Part shown: positions 34,079 through 41,884 of the stretch, in pieces
Layout: each line of letters opens with the position of its first letter
How positions within the stretch are numbered: position 1 is the first letter of the stretch
NCBI RefSeq assembly: GCF_017742215.1
Contig: NZ_JAGHKP010000001.1
Location: forward strand, 248,001-312,000
Direction: 5' to 3'
Source: Chitinophaga chungangae
Lineage (GTDB): Bacteria; Bacteroidota; Bacteroidia; Chitinophagales; Chitinophagaceae
Length of the DNA stretch: 64,000 nt
Notes under the pieces: model-generated
Database searches by the model: none
What the model was told of the DNA's origin: nothing
The model's input: the letters and a program-made list of their open reading frames with translations, nothing else
Program-made: the position numbers and the translations under genes

Positions 34079-36028
34079 TCAGCAGTCGGCAACCGGCGGC
34101 AGCAAGCGCTTTTGCAATTCTTCCGGTAAAGATTGTGCTGCTTTTTCCCTGAAAGTGGGTTTATAATGTTTCGGCGGATGCCATTTGATTTTCGCCGGTT
34201 CTTTTTTCACCTCGCGTTCCGCTTTGATTTTGGCGGGTGCGGGTTTAGGTTTTTTCTGCGGCTCACCGGTTATGGGCAATACTTCCACTTCGGTTGGCTC
34301 GTTGAGGTAGAGCACCGGCTCGCTTTCGAAACGGATCACCTGCGGCGCGGACGCTTGCCGGTAAACCATGTTCGTTTGGGCGGAAAAAACGATCTGTGGA
34401 ATGGGAGACAGCTTCATAGTGTTGCCAGGAGAGGCTTTTGGTGCTTTCAGCCGTTTGTGTTCCGGTAACGCTTTAATTTTCTTTTGGAGGGGATCAACGA
34501 TGAACAGAAGCTTCTTACGATTAATGCTATCCGTGCGTTGCGGTTTATATAACAACAGCAGGCTGTCTGCATTGAGCTTTTTGATCTTTTTATTTTCCAT
34601 CACGTTCCGGTAGGCCATGATGTACGCCGAATCGTGGAATTTCTTTTTGTTGAAGGGTTGCACGCGGTAAATACTGTCCGCCGTTACGTATTGTACCTGG
34701 CCTTTCATTTTGAAACGGGTGGTGTCAGTTGCGATTTTGTAATAGAGCTTCGCTATATATTGACTGTCTTTCCCCCTCTTCTTCATTTGTTGCCGCATCA
34801 ACGTTTGGTACACGCTGTCGCGGAAGGAGATCACGTGCACGCTGTCTTTCTTTTTCAGCTTGTATACTTTGACCGAATCGGATTTTAACTTGAGCTTGAG
34901 CGCTTTCGTGCTGACCTTTTTTACTTTTTCGAGCCTGAAAGGTTTTACGGTCGTGTCTTTCACGACTTCTACACGGATTTCCCGGGGGGCGGGTGGTTCT
35001 TGTTGAACAACCGGCTGTTCATTGCCTGCCGGAACAAAACCGAATGCGGTGATACCGGCGAGCCCCAGCAAAAGAATGCCTTTTTCCATGATGGTCAGTT
35101 TTTTGTTTTCGTTGGTGAGGATGCGTTTTACCCGGTCGAGCAGGTAAAACCTTTTGCGGCCGAGGCTCATGCCCAGCTGCAGCTGTTGTAGCCCTGCGTG
35201 CTCGAAAGCGACGAGTGCCTGCAGGTAGCTGGATTGGCGAGGGGTGTGGGCTACGGCGATATCGTCGCAGCAGGCTTCGCGTTCTTCGCGGATAAGCGCT
35301 GAGATCCACAGCAATGCGGGATTAAAGAAAAAGACCGTTTCCGTGAAACGCTGCAGGATATTCACGAGATAATCGCGGCGGCGGATGTGGGCGAGCTCAT
35401 GCAGCAGGATGGCTTCGAGCTGATCGGCCGGCAATTGCGCCAGCAGGCCCGCCGGCAGGTAGATGCAGGGTTTCAGCCAGCCGATAGTGAAAGGCATTTG
35501 TACCTTGGCGCATTCGAGCAGGCACACGGGCGTGCAGATGCCCAGGGAAAGGGCCAGTTGGCGGAGTTTCACGGTCCATTCCCCGGGAGGTTGAACGGTA
35601 TTAGAGCGGCGGATGCGGAAAATATGATAGAAGCCGGCGCTTATCCTGACGCATTTCAGGAGGAAAATGAGGGCCCAGGCCATCATGATCTGCGTGGTAT
35701 GCGCATCGATGAACTGCAGGCAGCGTGCGAGCAGGTCTGGCTGCGGTGCGAAAATGTAAGCGGCGGCCGGCGCGGCGGCGATAAACGCTGCGGGAACGGG
35801 CTCTGGCGCGGACTGCATTTCAAGCCAGAAGGTAATCCCAGTGCCGGCGAGAAACAGCAGCAGCGCGGCGCCCAGCAGGTTGTACCGCAGGCGGGCGCTG
35901 GAGCGTTTGGTGAGCAGCAAAATCATTCCCGCCAGCAATGCGGCGAAAATACCCTGCCAGAGCGAGTGCAGGAAAGTGCGGCAGATGGCCTGGAGCACGT
36001 TTTCGGAAATCCATGCATTGATGAGCAT
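34079..36028 (-). CDS. BlaR1/MecR1-like M56 family membrane peptidase
   Basis: A 649-residue integral-membrane metallopeptidase. The N-terminal half has four membrane helices and the zinc motif HELAH near residue 208 within EAILLHELAHIRRRDYLVN; EREACCDD supplies the third ligand region. The last ~310 residues are a Lys/Pro-rich extracytoplasmic or cytoplasmic extension (repeated KVKKVSTKALKLKLKSDSVKVYKLKK-like patches) and lack a penicillin-binding sensor domain. In the BlaR1 system the peptidase removes the BlaI repressor; here the signal sensed is probably not a beta-lactam. It follows the BlaI-like gene by 11 bp. Confidence 0.88.
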   Translation of the reverse strand: MLINAWISENVLQAICRTFLHSLWQGIFAALLAGMILLLTKRSSARLRYNLLGAALLLFLAGTGITFWLEMQSAPEPVPAAFIAAAPAAAYIFAPQPDLLARCLQFIDAHTTQIMMAWALIFLLKCVRISAGFYHIFRIRRSNTVQPPGEWTVKLRQLALSLGICTPVCLLECAKVQMPFTIGWLKPCIYLPAGLLAQLPADQLEAILLHELAHIRRRDYLVNILQRFTETVFFFNPALLWISALIREEREACCDDIAVAHTPRQSSYLQALVAFEHAGLQQLQLGMSLGRKRFYLLDRVKRILTNENKKLTIMEKGILLLGLAGITAFGFVPAGNEQPVVQQEPPAPREIRVEVVKDTTVKPFRLEKVKKVSTKALKLKLKSDSVKVYKLKKKDSVHVISFRDSVYQTLMRQQMKKRGKDSQYIAKLYYKIATDTTRFKMKGQVQYVTADSIYRVQPFNKKKFHDSAYIMAYRNVMENKKIKKLNADSLLLLYKPQRTDSINRKKLLFIVDPLQKKIKALPEHKRLKAPKASPGNTMKLSPIPQIVFSAQTNMVYRQASAPQVIRFESEPVLYLNEPTEVEVLPITGEPQKKPKPAPAKIKAEREVKKEPAKIKWHPPKHYKPTFREKAAQSLPEELQKRLLPPVADC

Positions 36029-36039
36029 AACAGCAGGGT

Positions 36040-36432
36040 TTATTTGTCCATTTTCCGGAGCAGTTCGCGGATGGCGTCCAGCTCTTTTTTGGAAGTGTTT
36101 TTATTGCCGAGCAATTGCATCATGAGGCTGCTGGCGGAGCCGTTGAACATGGTATCTACAAACCGGTCGAGCAGGTGGCCTTTGGTGGAATGTTCTTCCA
36201 CGGCGGGGCTGTAAATATGTTTCATCTGGCTTTCGTCGCGGTTGAGCAGTTTTTTATCCACCATGATCTGCATGAGTTTGAGGGTGGAGGTATACTGCAC
36301 TTCGCGTTTTTCTTCGTTCAGCACGTCGTTCACGGTCCTGACGGTGGAGGGGCCCAGCTTCCAGAGAACCTGTAAGATTTCAAGTTCGGAGCGGGTCGGC
36401 TCAGGGTTCTGTTCCGGTTTCTGTTTCTTCAT
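36040..36432 (-). CDS. BlaI/MecI/CopY-family transcriptional repressor
   Basis: A 130-residue winged-helix regulator. The N-terminal DNA-binding domain reads PTRSELEILQVLWKLGPSTVRTVNDVLNEEKREVQYTSTLKLM in spread-out form, followed by the wing (LLNRDESQMKHIYSPAVEE) and a helical dimerisation tail. In this family, cleavage by a partner M56 peptidase relieves repression. The partner gene is immediately downstream, so the two form a sensor-repressor operon, probably autoregulated from the 150 bp upstream. Confidence 0.92.
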   Translation of the reverse strand: MKKQKPEQNPEPTRSELEILQVLWKLGPSTVRTVNDVLNEEKREVQYTSTLKLMQIMVDKKLLNRDESQMKHIYSPAVEEHSTKGHLLDRFVDTMFNGSASSLMMQLLGNKNTSKKELDAIRELLRKMDK

Positions 36433-36581
36433 GAATTAAAGGTAGGAAAAAATTCGTACGAACAAAATTTTACCTTCCGGAAAAAAGGAAGGAGGTAGCA
36501 TGAAAAAGATTCTAACTGATTGATAATTAAATAAAAAGGATTTGTTTTCAGGGTTGAAAAAAAACTTAAATTAGCCTTTGT

Positions 36582-37052
36582 ATGAAAACAGTACCGACTT
36601 TATATGAATGGGCGGGTGGCGCCGAAGTATTTGAGCGGCTGACGGAGCTTTTTTACGCCAAGGTATTGCAGGACGAGCTGCTGGAGCCTGTTTTCAGGCA
36701 TATGAGCCCGGATCACAGCAGGCATGTGGCGCATTTTATCGCCGAGGTGTTTGGCGGCCCGAAAACCTATACGCAGCAGGATGAGGGAAGTCATGCCGGC
36801 ATGGTGCGGCATCACCTGGGCAGGATGCTCACGGAGCCGCAGCGCAGGCGTTGGATCGCGCTGCTGCTGGACAGTGCGGACGAGATCGGCCTGGCGTCTG
36901 ACCCGGAGTTTCGTTCCGCCCTCGTGGGATACCTGGAATGGGGGAGCCGTTTGGCCGTTATGAACTCCACTACAGACGATAATCCTGTCAACGAAAACGA
37001 ACCGATGCCCAAATGGGGCTGGGGTGAAACGGGCGGTCCTTACCAGCCCTAA
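36582..37052 (+). CDS. group II truncated haemoglobin (trHbO-type)
   Basis: A 156-residue globin. The 2/2 fold is recognisable from LYEWAGGAEVFERLTELFYAKVLQDELLEPVF (helices A-E), FIAEVFGGPKTYTQ and the F-helix region MVRHHLGRML, with His in the proximal position and Trp in RRRWIALL. The C-terminus MPKWGWGETGGPY is typical of Bacteroidota members. These globins bind O2 or NO and are thought to handle oxygen or nitrosative stress. The upstream sequence GTTG...TTAGCCTTTG looks like a weak phylum-type promoter with almost no leader. Confidence 0.92.
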   Translation: MKTVPTLYEWAGGAEVFERLTELFYAKVLQDELLEPVFRHMSPDHSRHVAHFIAEVFGGPKTYTQQDEGSHAGMVRHHLGRMLTEPQRRRWIALLLDSADEIGLASDPEFRSALVGYLEWGSRLAVMNSTTDDNPVNENEPMPKWGWGETGGPYQP

Positions 37053-37092
37053 CGCGCCGCAGTGGCGGGATAAAAACTTTTTTGCGGGAACT

Positions 37093-37123
37093 TTTGATTT
37101 TAACCGTTTAGCCTGTATCTTTG
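37093..37123 (+). promoter_or_regulatory. promoter of tRNA-Met
   Basis: TTTG (37093-37096), 19-bp spacer, TATCTTTG (37116-37123), an exact match to the Bacteroidota TTTG-N-TAnnTTTG pattern, 52 bp before the tRNA. Confidence 0.8.
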
Positions 37124-37175
37124 CACTCCCGATTTTGAAATGATCGCTTTGCGCGGGAAGTTCAGAAAGGAATTT

Positions 37176-37249
37176 GGCGAGGTAGCTCAGGTGGTTAGAG
37201 CGTTGGATTCATAACCCAAAGGTCTCGGGTTCAACTCCCGATCTCGCTA
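37176..37249 (+). tRNA. tRNA-Met (CAT anticodon)
   Basis: A 74-nt cloverleaf: acceptor GGCGAGG pairing with TCTCGCT (two G-U pairs), D stem GCTC/GAGC with loop AGGTGGTTA, anticodon loop TTCATAA with CAT, T stem TCGGG/CCCGA with loop TTCAACT, discriminator A at 37249. The CCA end is not encoded. Its last 14 bases recur 0.9 kb downstream, marking it as an integration target. Elongator versus initiator or Ile2-type CAT is not resolved with certainty; the first acceptor pair (G-U) and D arm favour elongator. Confidence 0.93.
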
Positions 37250-37250
37250 C
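37237..37250. repeat. attL-type direct repeat within the tRNA 3' end
   Basis: CCCGATCTCGCTAC, the T-stem 3' strand plus acceptor end of the tRNA, identical to 38135-38148. Confidence 0.75.
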
Positions 37251-37259
37251 AATACAGAT

Positions 37260-37294
37260 AAGGCTTTCAGGCGTTTTTGCCGAAAGCCTTTTTC
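37260..37294 (+). terminator. terminator after tRNA-Met, brought by the island
   Basis: Stem AAGGCTTTC (37260-37268) / GAAAGCCTT (37282-37290) followed by TTTTT. It replaces the likely original terminator now at 38153. Confidence 0.8.
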
Positions 37295-37298
37295 TATT

Positions 37299-37318
37299 GG
37301 TACAACATAGGTACAACA
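37299..37318. repeat. paired GGTACAACA direct repeats
   Basis: Two copies of GGTACAACA start 11 bp apart (37299 and 37310), one helical turn, 49 bp inside the att copy; arm-type recombinase sites are the best guess. Confidence 0.45.
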
Positions 37319-37354
37319 ATTCGCTCCTGATGGTTGATCCGGCCGGGCAAAATG

Positions 37355-37984
37355 TCATTCCTTCCATTGACGTTCCCACTTGTTGTCTGTTATTTGAAGC
37401 AACGCGATACATGCTTCGTTGGGTGTAGGAACTTTGTGAGAATTTCGGAAAAATATACTTTTTTCAAGAACGGTATAACTTAGACCAGAATGGTTTAGTA
37501 TACAGGCTGTTTTTACAGCGCCTTCTTTGAAGGCCTTGTATTCAAGATGGTCTGATTTATACCAGTTAAGTTTTTTGTTGTGGGTAATTGATTCTCTCAT
37601 ACTTTGATAAGCTTGTCGAAATTTTCCAAGACAACTGATCTCCTCTTCAGTCAAAGATTTTTCTGATGCAAATCGTACAAAGATTGCTTCAACACCTGCT
37701 TCCGCTGAAGAAGCTCTTTTTAACAACTCCCATCTTATCTCTTGGTTGGGGATATGGTTGTGAGTATCCTCCAGATGAAAATTCCATAACTTCCAGATGG
37801 AAAAAAATTCACCATATAGTTTGTAAAGATCGGCTAAAGTGGAAAGTTCCTGTTCTTTCCTTTTTTGGCGTATGGCCCAATGATGCGTAAGACGTTGACC
37901 CACAAACCAGCCAATCGTAAGTGTTACTGTAGCGAGGATCAAATTCAGCGAGAACTTAAGTAGTTCTAATTCTGTATCAGGCAT
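37355..37984 (-). CDS. island-borne single-pass membrane protein, unknown function
   Basis: A 209-residue protein. One transmembrane helix near the N-terminus (LLKFSLNLILATVTLTIGWFVGQ) is followed by a basic RQKRKEQE stretch and an all-helical cytoplasmic domain without recognisable motif (LADLYKLYGEFFSIWKLWNF; FRQAYQSMRESITHNKK). The topology is that of many small accessory or defence membrane proteins, but nothing assigns a function. Codon use is AT-rich compared with the flanks. I choose ATG 37984, just before the membrane helix. It is the only gene between the two att copies. Confidence 0.7.
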   Translation of the reverse strand: MPDTELELLKFSLNLILATVTLTIGWFVGQRLTHHWAIRQKRKEQELSTLADLYKLYGEFFSIWKLWNFHLEDTHNHIPNQEIRWELLKRASSAEAGVEAIFVRFASEKSLTEEEISCLGKFRQAYQSMRESITHNKKLNWYKSDHLEYKAFKEGAVKTACILNHSGLSYTVLEKSIFFRNSHKVPTPNEACIALLQITDNKWERQWKE

Positions 37985-38134
37985 AAAAAGGGATTTGAGG
38001 TTGAATAATATATATTGAAGATACAAATTAGCAGGTAGCTAAACACATTCCTGGAATCAATATGTTTTCAATTGAGTTATTAACCTAGATAATAAAAGGC
38101 CGGCAAATCCTGTATCAAAAGGTTAGATAATCCG

Positions 38135-38148
38135 CCCGATCTCGCTAC
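38135..38148. repeat. attR-type direct repeat of the tRNA 3' end
   Basis: CCCGATCTCGCTAC, an exact copy of 37237-37250, directly followed by a second tRNA-like terminator. The bases before it do not continue the tRNA. Confidence 0.75.
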
Positions 38149-38152
38149 GAAT

Positions 38153-38187
38153 AAAAAAGCCTTCAGGTAATCCCTAAAGGCTTTTTT
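38153..38187. terminator. bidirectional terminator, probably the original tRNA terminator
   Basis: Stem AAAAAAGCCTT (38153-38163) / AAGGCTTTTTT (38177-38187), 13-nt loop, with A and T runs on either side. Confidence 0.8.
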
Positions 38188-38209
38188 GTATTACTTGAGA
38201 GTAGAGTTA

Positions 38210-38476
38210 CTATTTTCTGTAGCTATCGCAGTCCGTCCATAAACTTTCCATCGTTCTCATTGATATAAACATTTTTTCACTATCCGGTAAAGTAATAAAA
38301 CCATACTTCTTATAAAAATTCCTTGCGTCTTCATCCAACGGATCTACAACCACTTCAACAGAACCTACAACCAGGGAATTATCATAGCAAAGCATTTCAC
38401 CAATCCCCAAACCCTTACAGGATTTATCAACTGCCAATCTGCCAAGTAAAGTAACGGGCCTCTCTATCGCACTATG
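38210..38476 (-). pseudogene. TacT-like GNAT toxin, C-terminal fragment
   Basis: The readable frame holds only the last ~88 residues of a toxin-type GNAT acetyltransferase: RPVTLLGRLAVDKSCKGLGIG is the acetyl-CoA pyrophosphate loop and NFYKKYGFITLPD the C-terminal part. The first ~80 residues are absent. The frame opens right after the stop of the truncated RhuM-Fic gene and in the same frame. The first usual start (38437) lies inside the cofactor loop, so a functional protein is unlikely. Intact relatives acetylate aminoacyl-tRNA and pair with a DUF1778 antitoxin; none is seen here. Confidence 0.75.
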
Positions 38477-38519
38477 TTATTCCCAAAGGGTTTGGGAAAA
38501 CCCTGGCATCTTATTCCCA
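38477..38519. repeat. 9-bp direct repeats flanking a 7-bp inverted repeat at a gene junction
   Basis: TTATTCCCA occurs at 38477-38485 and 38511-38519. Between them AGGGTTT and AAACCCT form a hairpin with a GGGA loop. The structure sits exactly where RhuM-Fic homology stops and GNAT homology begins, so it looks like a rearrangement scar. Confidence 0.6.
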
Positions 38520-39316
38520 TCCGAAAAGGAATGATTTTTTACGACGAAGTACAGGAAATTCGCTGCCTTTTCTTCAACGCTGGGATAAAGCTCCCGCCCG
38601 TCAAAGGATTGGTAGATGGTTGCAATGGAACTCTGGAACGATTCATCTTTTTCATTCCCGAACAGGCTGCTGCCGCCAAATTTTTCTTTGAGACCGCGAA
38701 TGGCTTTCATCGCTTCTTCATATGTGGCAATGAAAGCCTGTTTTGTATGGATGGCTTCAATTGTCAGATTACGGTGGTCGTATTTATCCAGGACATCTAG
38801 TGCATAAGTGTAATCGGTGATTACTTTTAGCAGTCCATTGGCTTCGTCGGAAGAAAGCGGCTGCGTACCGATCACATTGCCCATTAATCGGACAGTTTGT
38901 TTGAGTGCTTCAAATTGCTGGCTTTTTTCCTGCAGGCGTTTTTCATTTAGGGAGTAACCTTTGATCAAATAGTCTCTCAGAATTTTGTTTGCCCAGATAC
39001 GAAATTGTGTACCTCGTATAGAATTTACCCGGTATCCAATAGATATAATCATATCCAGATTATAATGAGATATCTTACGGGAAATCCGTCTGTTACCCTC
39101 ATTTTGAACTTGTGCAATTTTTGCACAGGTTGCCTCCTCAGATAATTCCGATGATTTATAAATATTTTTTATATGTTTTGTGATGGATGTTCGATCCGTT
39201 TGAAAAAGATCGGAGATATTTTGCTGATCGAGCCAAACAGTTTCCTTGTCTAAAAGGACATCTATCGAAATCTCACCATCTGCCGTCTGATAAATTATAA
39301 TTTGATTATTTTCCAT
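38477..39316 (-). pseudogene. RhuM / Fic-domain protein, truncated in the catalytic motif
   Basis: A 279-residue reading frame. The N-terminal part is RhuM-like (VWLDQQNISDLFQTDRTSITKHIKNIY, AQVQNEGNRRISRKISHYNLDMIISIGYRVNS split across 60-110) and the C-terminal part begins a Fic/DOC domain (about 190-270). The Fic signature HxFxDGNxR is reached as HSFSDGNK and then breaks into MPGFSQTLWE and a stop; about 50 residues including the rest of the active site are missing. Intact versions are found in phage-inducible and toxin-type loci. I start at Met 39316. The truncation joins the GNAT fragment downstream. Confidence 0.8.
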
Positions 39317-39397
39317 TTTTGTTTTCTTATTCCATAAAATTAACGCCTCAGCAATCCGCAAATCGTTAAAAGCTTGCAAATGATAACACCAGTTTCA

Positions 39398-41212
39398 CTA
39401 TCCCCCCAAAGCCTCCGTCAGCCGATCAATCAACGCTTTCCCTTCATCAATATCAGCGCCGATCTTCTCTTCATTAAAATCCCGTTCAATAGTGAACGCG
39501 CGCAGATGTTGCTCAAACGCCTGCCACATATCTCGAGCACGTTTGTCATCCGATTGAGCCGCCAGTTTTTTCAGGAGCTGCATTTTCTCAAAATCGGCAA
39601 TTCCTTCCCGCATGGTTTCAAAACGAATGCTGCTGCCGCCGCCGGGATACACCATAAAACAATCCCCCGCAGGCCATGAACCGAAACGCGCATCCCGCAC
39701 AGGGTCTTCGGGCCAGGCGTCATAAGCCCATCGTAAGAAGCCATGGTAGCCGAATGCAAAAGAATACCAACTGATCCACCGGCCTTCAATAGGCGGAGAG
39801 AATACAAAATTGTTCGGTTTGGCAGGATTGCAGCAAACATAAAAAGTGGAAGTCGCGCCGCGCGACCTGCGCTGCTGCAGCTGTTGCGCATTAGGTTCTT
39901 TGCCGTACAAAAAGGAATAATCATCCAGCAAGGTGTCCAGCTCCTGGTGCCAGTCGCCCGCATACGTGATGCGCCACGCAGGAGAATGTTTTTTTATCAC
40001 TTTGATGGCTTCCAGCGTTTGCCGCATTTCATTTTCATTGATGCCTAAATAAGTTTTTTCAAACCATCCTTTTTGTTCAAGATGCATTTTCAGGTCGGTG
40101 AGAAAGCTATTCCAGCCGGCGATAAATTGCCCGGATTCCGGAGGCCAGGATGCATATACATAATTACCCGAAGCTTCGTCCATATAACGGAACCGGTTGC
40201 CCCAGGGAATAGGCGTATAAATAGTAATCGCCTGATCGACGCCGGCCTCCATGGCAAGCTGTACATAGGTGTCAAAAATGTTGTAATCGAATTTCCAGCG
40301 GCCGTTCTTTTGTTTGATCCATTCAATCATACCGCCTTCGATCATATAGGAATTGTCCGCCCAGGGCGAATGAACGGCATACGTGGTGATGTATTTCCCA
40401 CCGGCATCGGCATACAATTTCAAATGTTGTTTTAATAAAACCTTGTGTTCCGCCGACCAGGGAACGAGGTGATTTTTCCATGCCACCACCCATGGGTTCT
40501 GCCACAGGTCCAGCCGGTAGCTCCAGTCGCGTGGCGAAGGCAATACCTGGCCCTGCACTTTTATTTTTACCTGTAACGAAATACTGCTGCTGCCGGTGGT
40601 AACGGTGATGATGCCGGAATAGATACCTGTTTCCGCGGAAGCAGGCACATCCAATGAAACCCATACCGGCCGCGTTGTTTTGCCGGGCAGATCAAAACGG
40701 TCCAATGTTTCGAGCCTGTCCGGCATCAGGTACCCGTTCTTATACGGCGTTTGACCGCAAACGGCATCAGCGGCGCCATAGGGATAATTCGAGATCACAT
40801 ACCTTACAAGCTGCAAACGGATATTACTGCTGCCGATAACCTTGCCCGCCGCATTGTTCAGATCGGAAACGGTGAGCCGTACCTGTTGCAGGCTGTCGGG
40901 CGACCAAACCAGTATCTGCGCGTTCAGCCTTTCTCCTTTCCAACCCGTTGTTTCCCATACGTTTTGCTCAGTTTGCAACGGGACTTCTGTTCTGAAATAC
41001 GATTTGCCGGAAGAGCCGAATCCCGCATGCAGCCCGCTTTTCTGCGTTTGCCATGCCTGGTTGTTCACGGGTTTGTCAAATGTATATTCAGGCAAATAAT
41101 GCGCCTGCTGTACAGGCAACAACGATGAATCTATCAAACCGCGATGGTCCTGTGCTACCACCGCTTCGTCAAATTGAAGGAAACAAAGAATAACTGCAAT
41201 TGTTTTTTTCAC
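39398..41212 (-). CDS. DUF4091 / GH123-like secreted protein
   Basis: A 604-residue exported protein (signal ends near VVAQ). The N-terminal beta-sandwich (about 30-225, RLNAQILVWSPDSLQQVRLTVSDL) precedes a TIM-barrel of DUF4091, the catalytic fold of glycoside hydrolase family 123. Key phrases are KTYLGINENEMRQTLEAIKVI and WISWYSFAFGYHGFLRWAYDAWPEDPVRD. GH123 enzymes remove beta-N-acetylgalactosamine with an adjacent Asp-Glu pair; the corresponding place near residue 390 reads Asn-Glu here. Activity is therefore uncertain. It is a lone gene, not part of an uptake locus. Confidence 0.85.
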   Translation of the reverse strand: MKKTIAVILCFLQFDEAVVAQDHRGLIDSSLLPVQQAHYLPEYTFDKPVNNQAWQTQKSGLHAGFGSSGKSYFRTEVPLQTEQNVWETTGWKGERLNAQILVWSPDSLQQVRLTVSDLNNAAGKVIGSSNIRLQLVRYVISNYPYGAADAVCGQTPYKNGYLMPDRLETLDRFDLPGKTTRPVWVSLDVPASAETGIYSGIITVTTGSSSISLQVKIKVQGQVLPSPRDWSYRLDLWQNPWVVAWKNHLVPWSAEHKVLLKQHLKLYADAGGKYITTYAVHSPWADNSYMIEGGMIEWIKQKNGRWKFDYNIFDTYVQLAMEAGVDQAITIYTPIPWGNRFRYMDEASGNYVYASWPPESGQFIAGWNSFLTDLKMHLEQKGWFEKTYLGINENEMRQTLEAIKVIKKHSPAWRITYAGDWHQELDTLLDDYSFLYGKEPNAQQLQQRRSRGATSTFYVCCNPAKPNNFVFSPPIEGRWISWYSFAFGYHGFLRWAYDAWPEDPVRDARFGSWPAGDCFMVYPGGGSSIRFETMREGIADFEKMQLLKKLAAQSDDKRARDMWQAFEQHLRAFTIERDFNEEKIGADIDEGKALIDRLTEALGG

Positions 41213-41368
41213 GATTCCTTATTTTTAATCGTTACCAGTTGTGTCGTGTGCGGGATCTGAACGAAGTTTGATCTTGATTGTTGTACGGATGGAATATACT
41301 TAAAGTTAACAAAAAAGGACGATCACGGTCCGGCGGCCCGTTGTAATTTTATCCTGAAAACACGCATC

Positions 41369-41845
41369 ATGAAAGAAGTTTCGATCCTCATCAACAATCT
41401 GAAAGAACTGCTGAACGGCGGTCACGCCCATGCTACCTTCGAACAGGCTGTAAAAGACCTGCCGGCCAAACTGCAGGGTCAGGTGCCCGAAGGCATGCCT
41501 TACAGCATATGGCAACTGGTAGAGCACATCCGCATTACGCAGCTCGATATCCTGGAATTTTCCCGCGATCCCGGTTACGAATCCCCCCAATGGCCGGAAG
41601 GTTACTGGCCAAAGGAACAGGCCCCCGAAAACGCGGCGGCATGGAAGGAAAGCATAACGCAGATCACGAACGACCGCAAAACTTTTATCGGACTGCTGGA
41701 AGCGCCAGGGGCCGACCTCTTCACGCCTTTCGCACATGGGAGCGGACAGAACCTCCTGAGAGAAGCCATGCTGATAGCCGATCATACCAGCTATCATACC
41801 GGGGAGATCATCGTGCTGAGAAGACTGATGGGCGCCTGGAAATAA
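41369..41845 (+). CDS. DinB-family protein
   Basis: A 158-residue four-helix-bundle protein. Metal-binding histidines are seen in SIWQLVEHIRITQLDILEF (helix 2) and in MLIADHTSYHTGEIIVLRR (helix 4), the three-His pattern of DinB/YfiT metalloenzymes, which include thiol-dependent transferases. The actual reaction is unknown. A nine-pair AT-only hairpin lies between its stop and the next gene. Confidence 0.88.
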   Translation: MKEVSILINNLKELLNGGHAHATFEQAVKDLPAKLQGQVPEGMPYSIWQLVEHIRITQLDILEFSRDPGYESPQWPEGYWPKEQAPENAAAWKESITQITNDRKTFIGLLEAPGADLFTPFAHGSGQNLLREAMLIADHTSYHTGEIIVLRRLMGAWK

Positions 41846-41884
41846 AAAATTGTAACTTTGTTGCAATTTTTTAAAAATGCGCAT

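Larger units (their letters stand above)
37251..38148. mobile_element. small integrase-less genomic island in tRNA-Met
   Basis: About 0.9 kb between two identical 14-bp copies of the tRNA end. It is visibly richer in A+T than the flanks and holds its own terminator, a tandem GGTACAACA pair that looks like recombinase arm sites, and one membrane-protein gene. No integrase remains. The pattern is that of a tyrosine-recombinase element, either a deletion remnant or one mobilised in trans. Confidence 0.6.

Noticed and set aside
38477..38519. The 9-bp direct repeats as a target-site duplication of an insertion inside the Fic gene
   Set aside because: Fic sequence does not resume after the second copy, so a simple insertion does not fit; recorded as a scar instead.
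41844..41874. AT-only hairpin between the DinB and methyltransferase genes as a terminator
   Set aside because: No G-C pairs apart from one; too weak to call.
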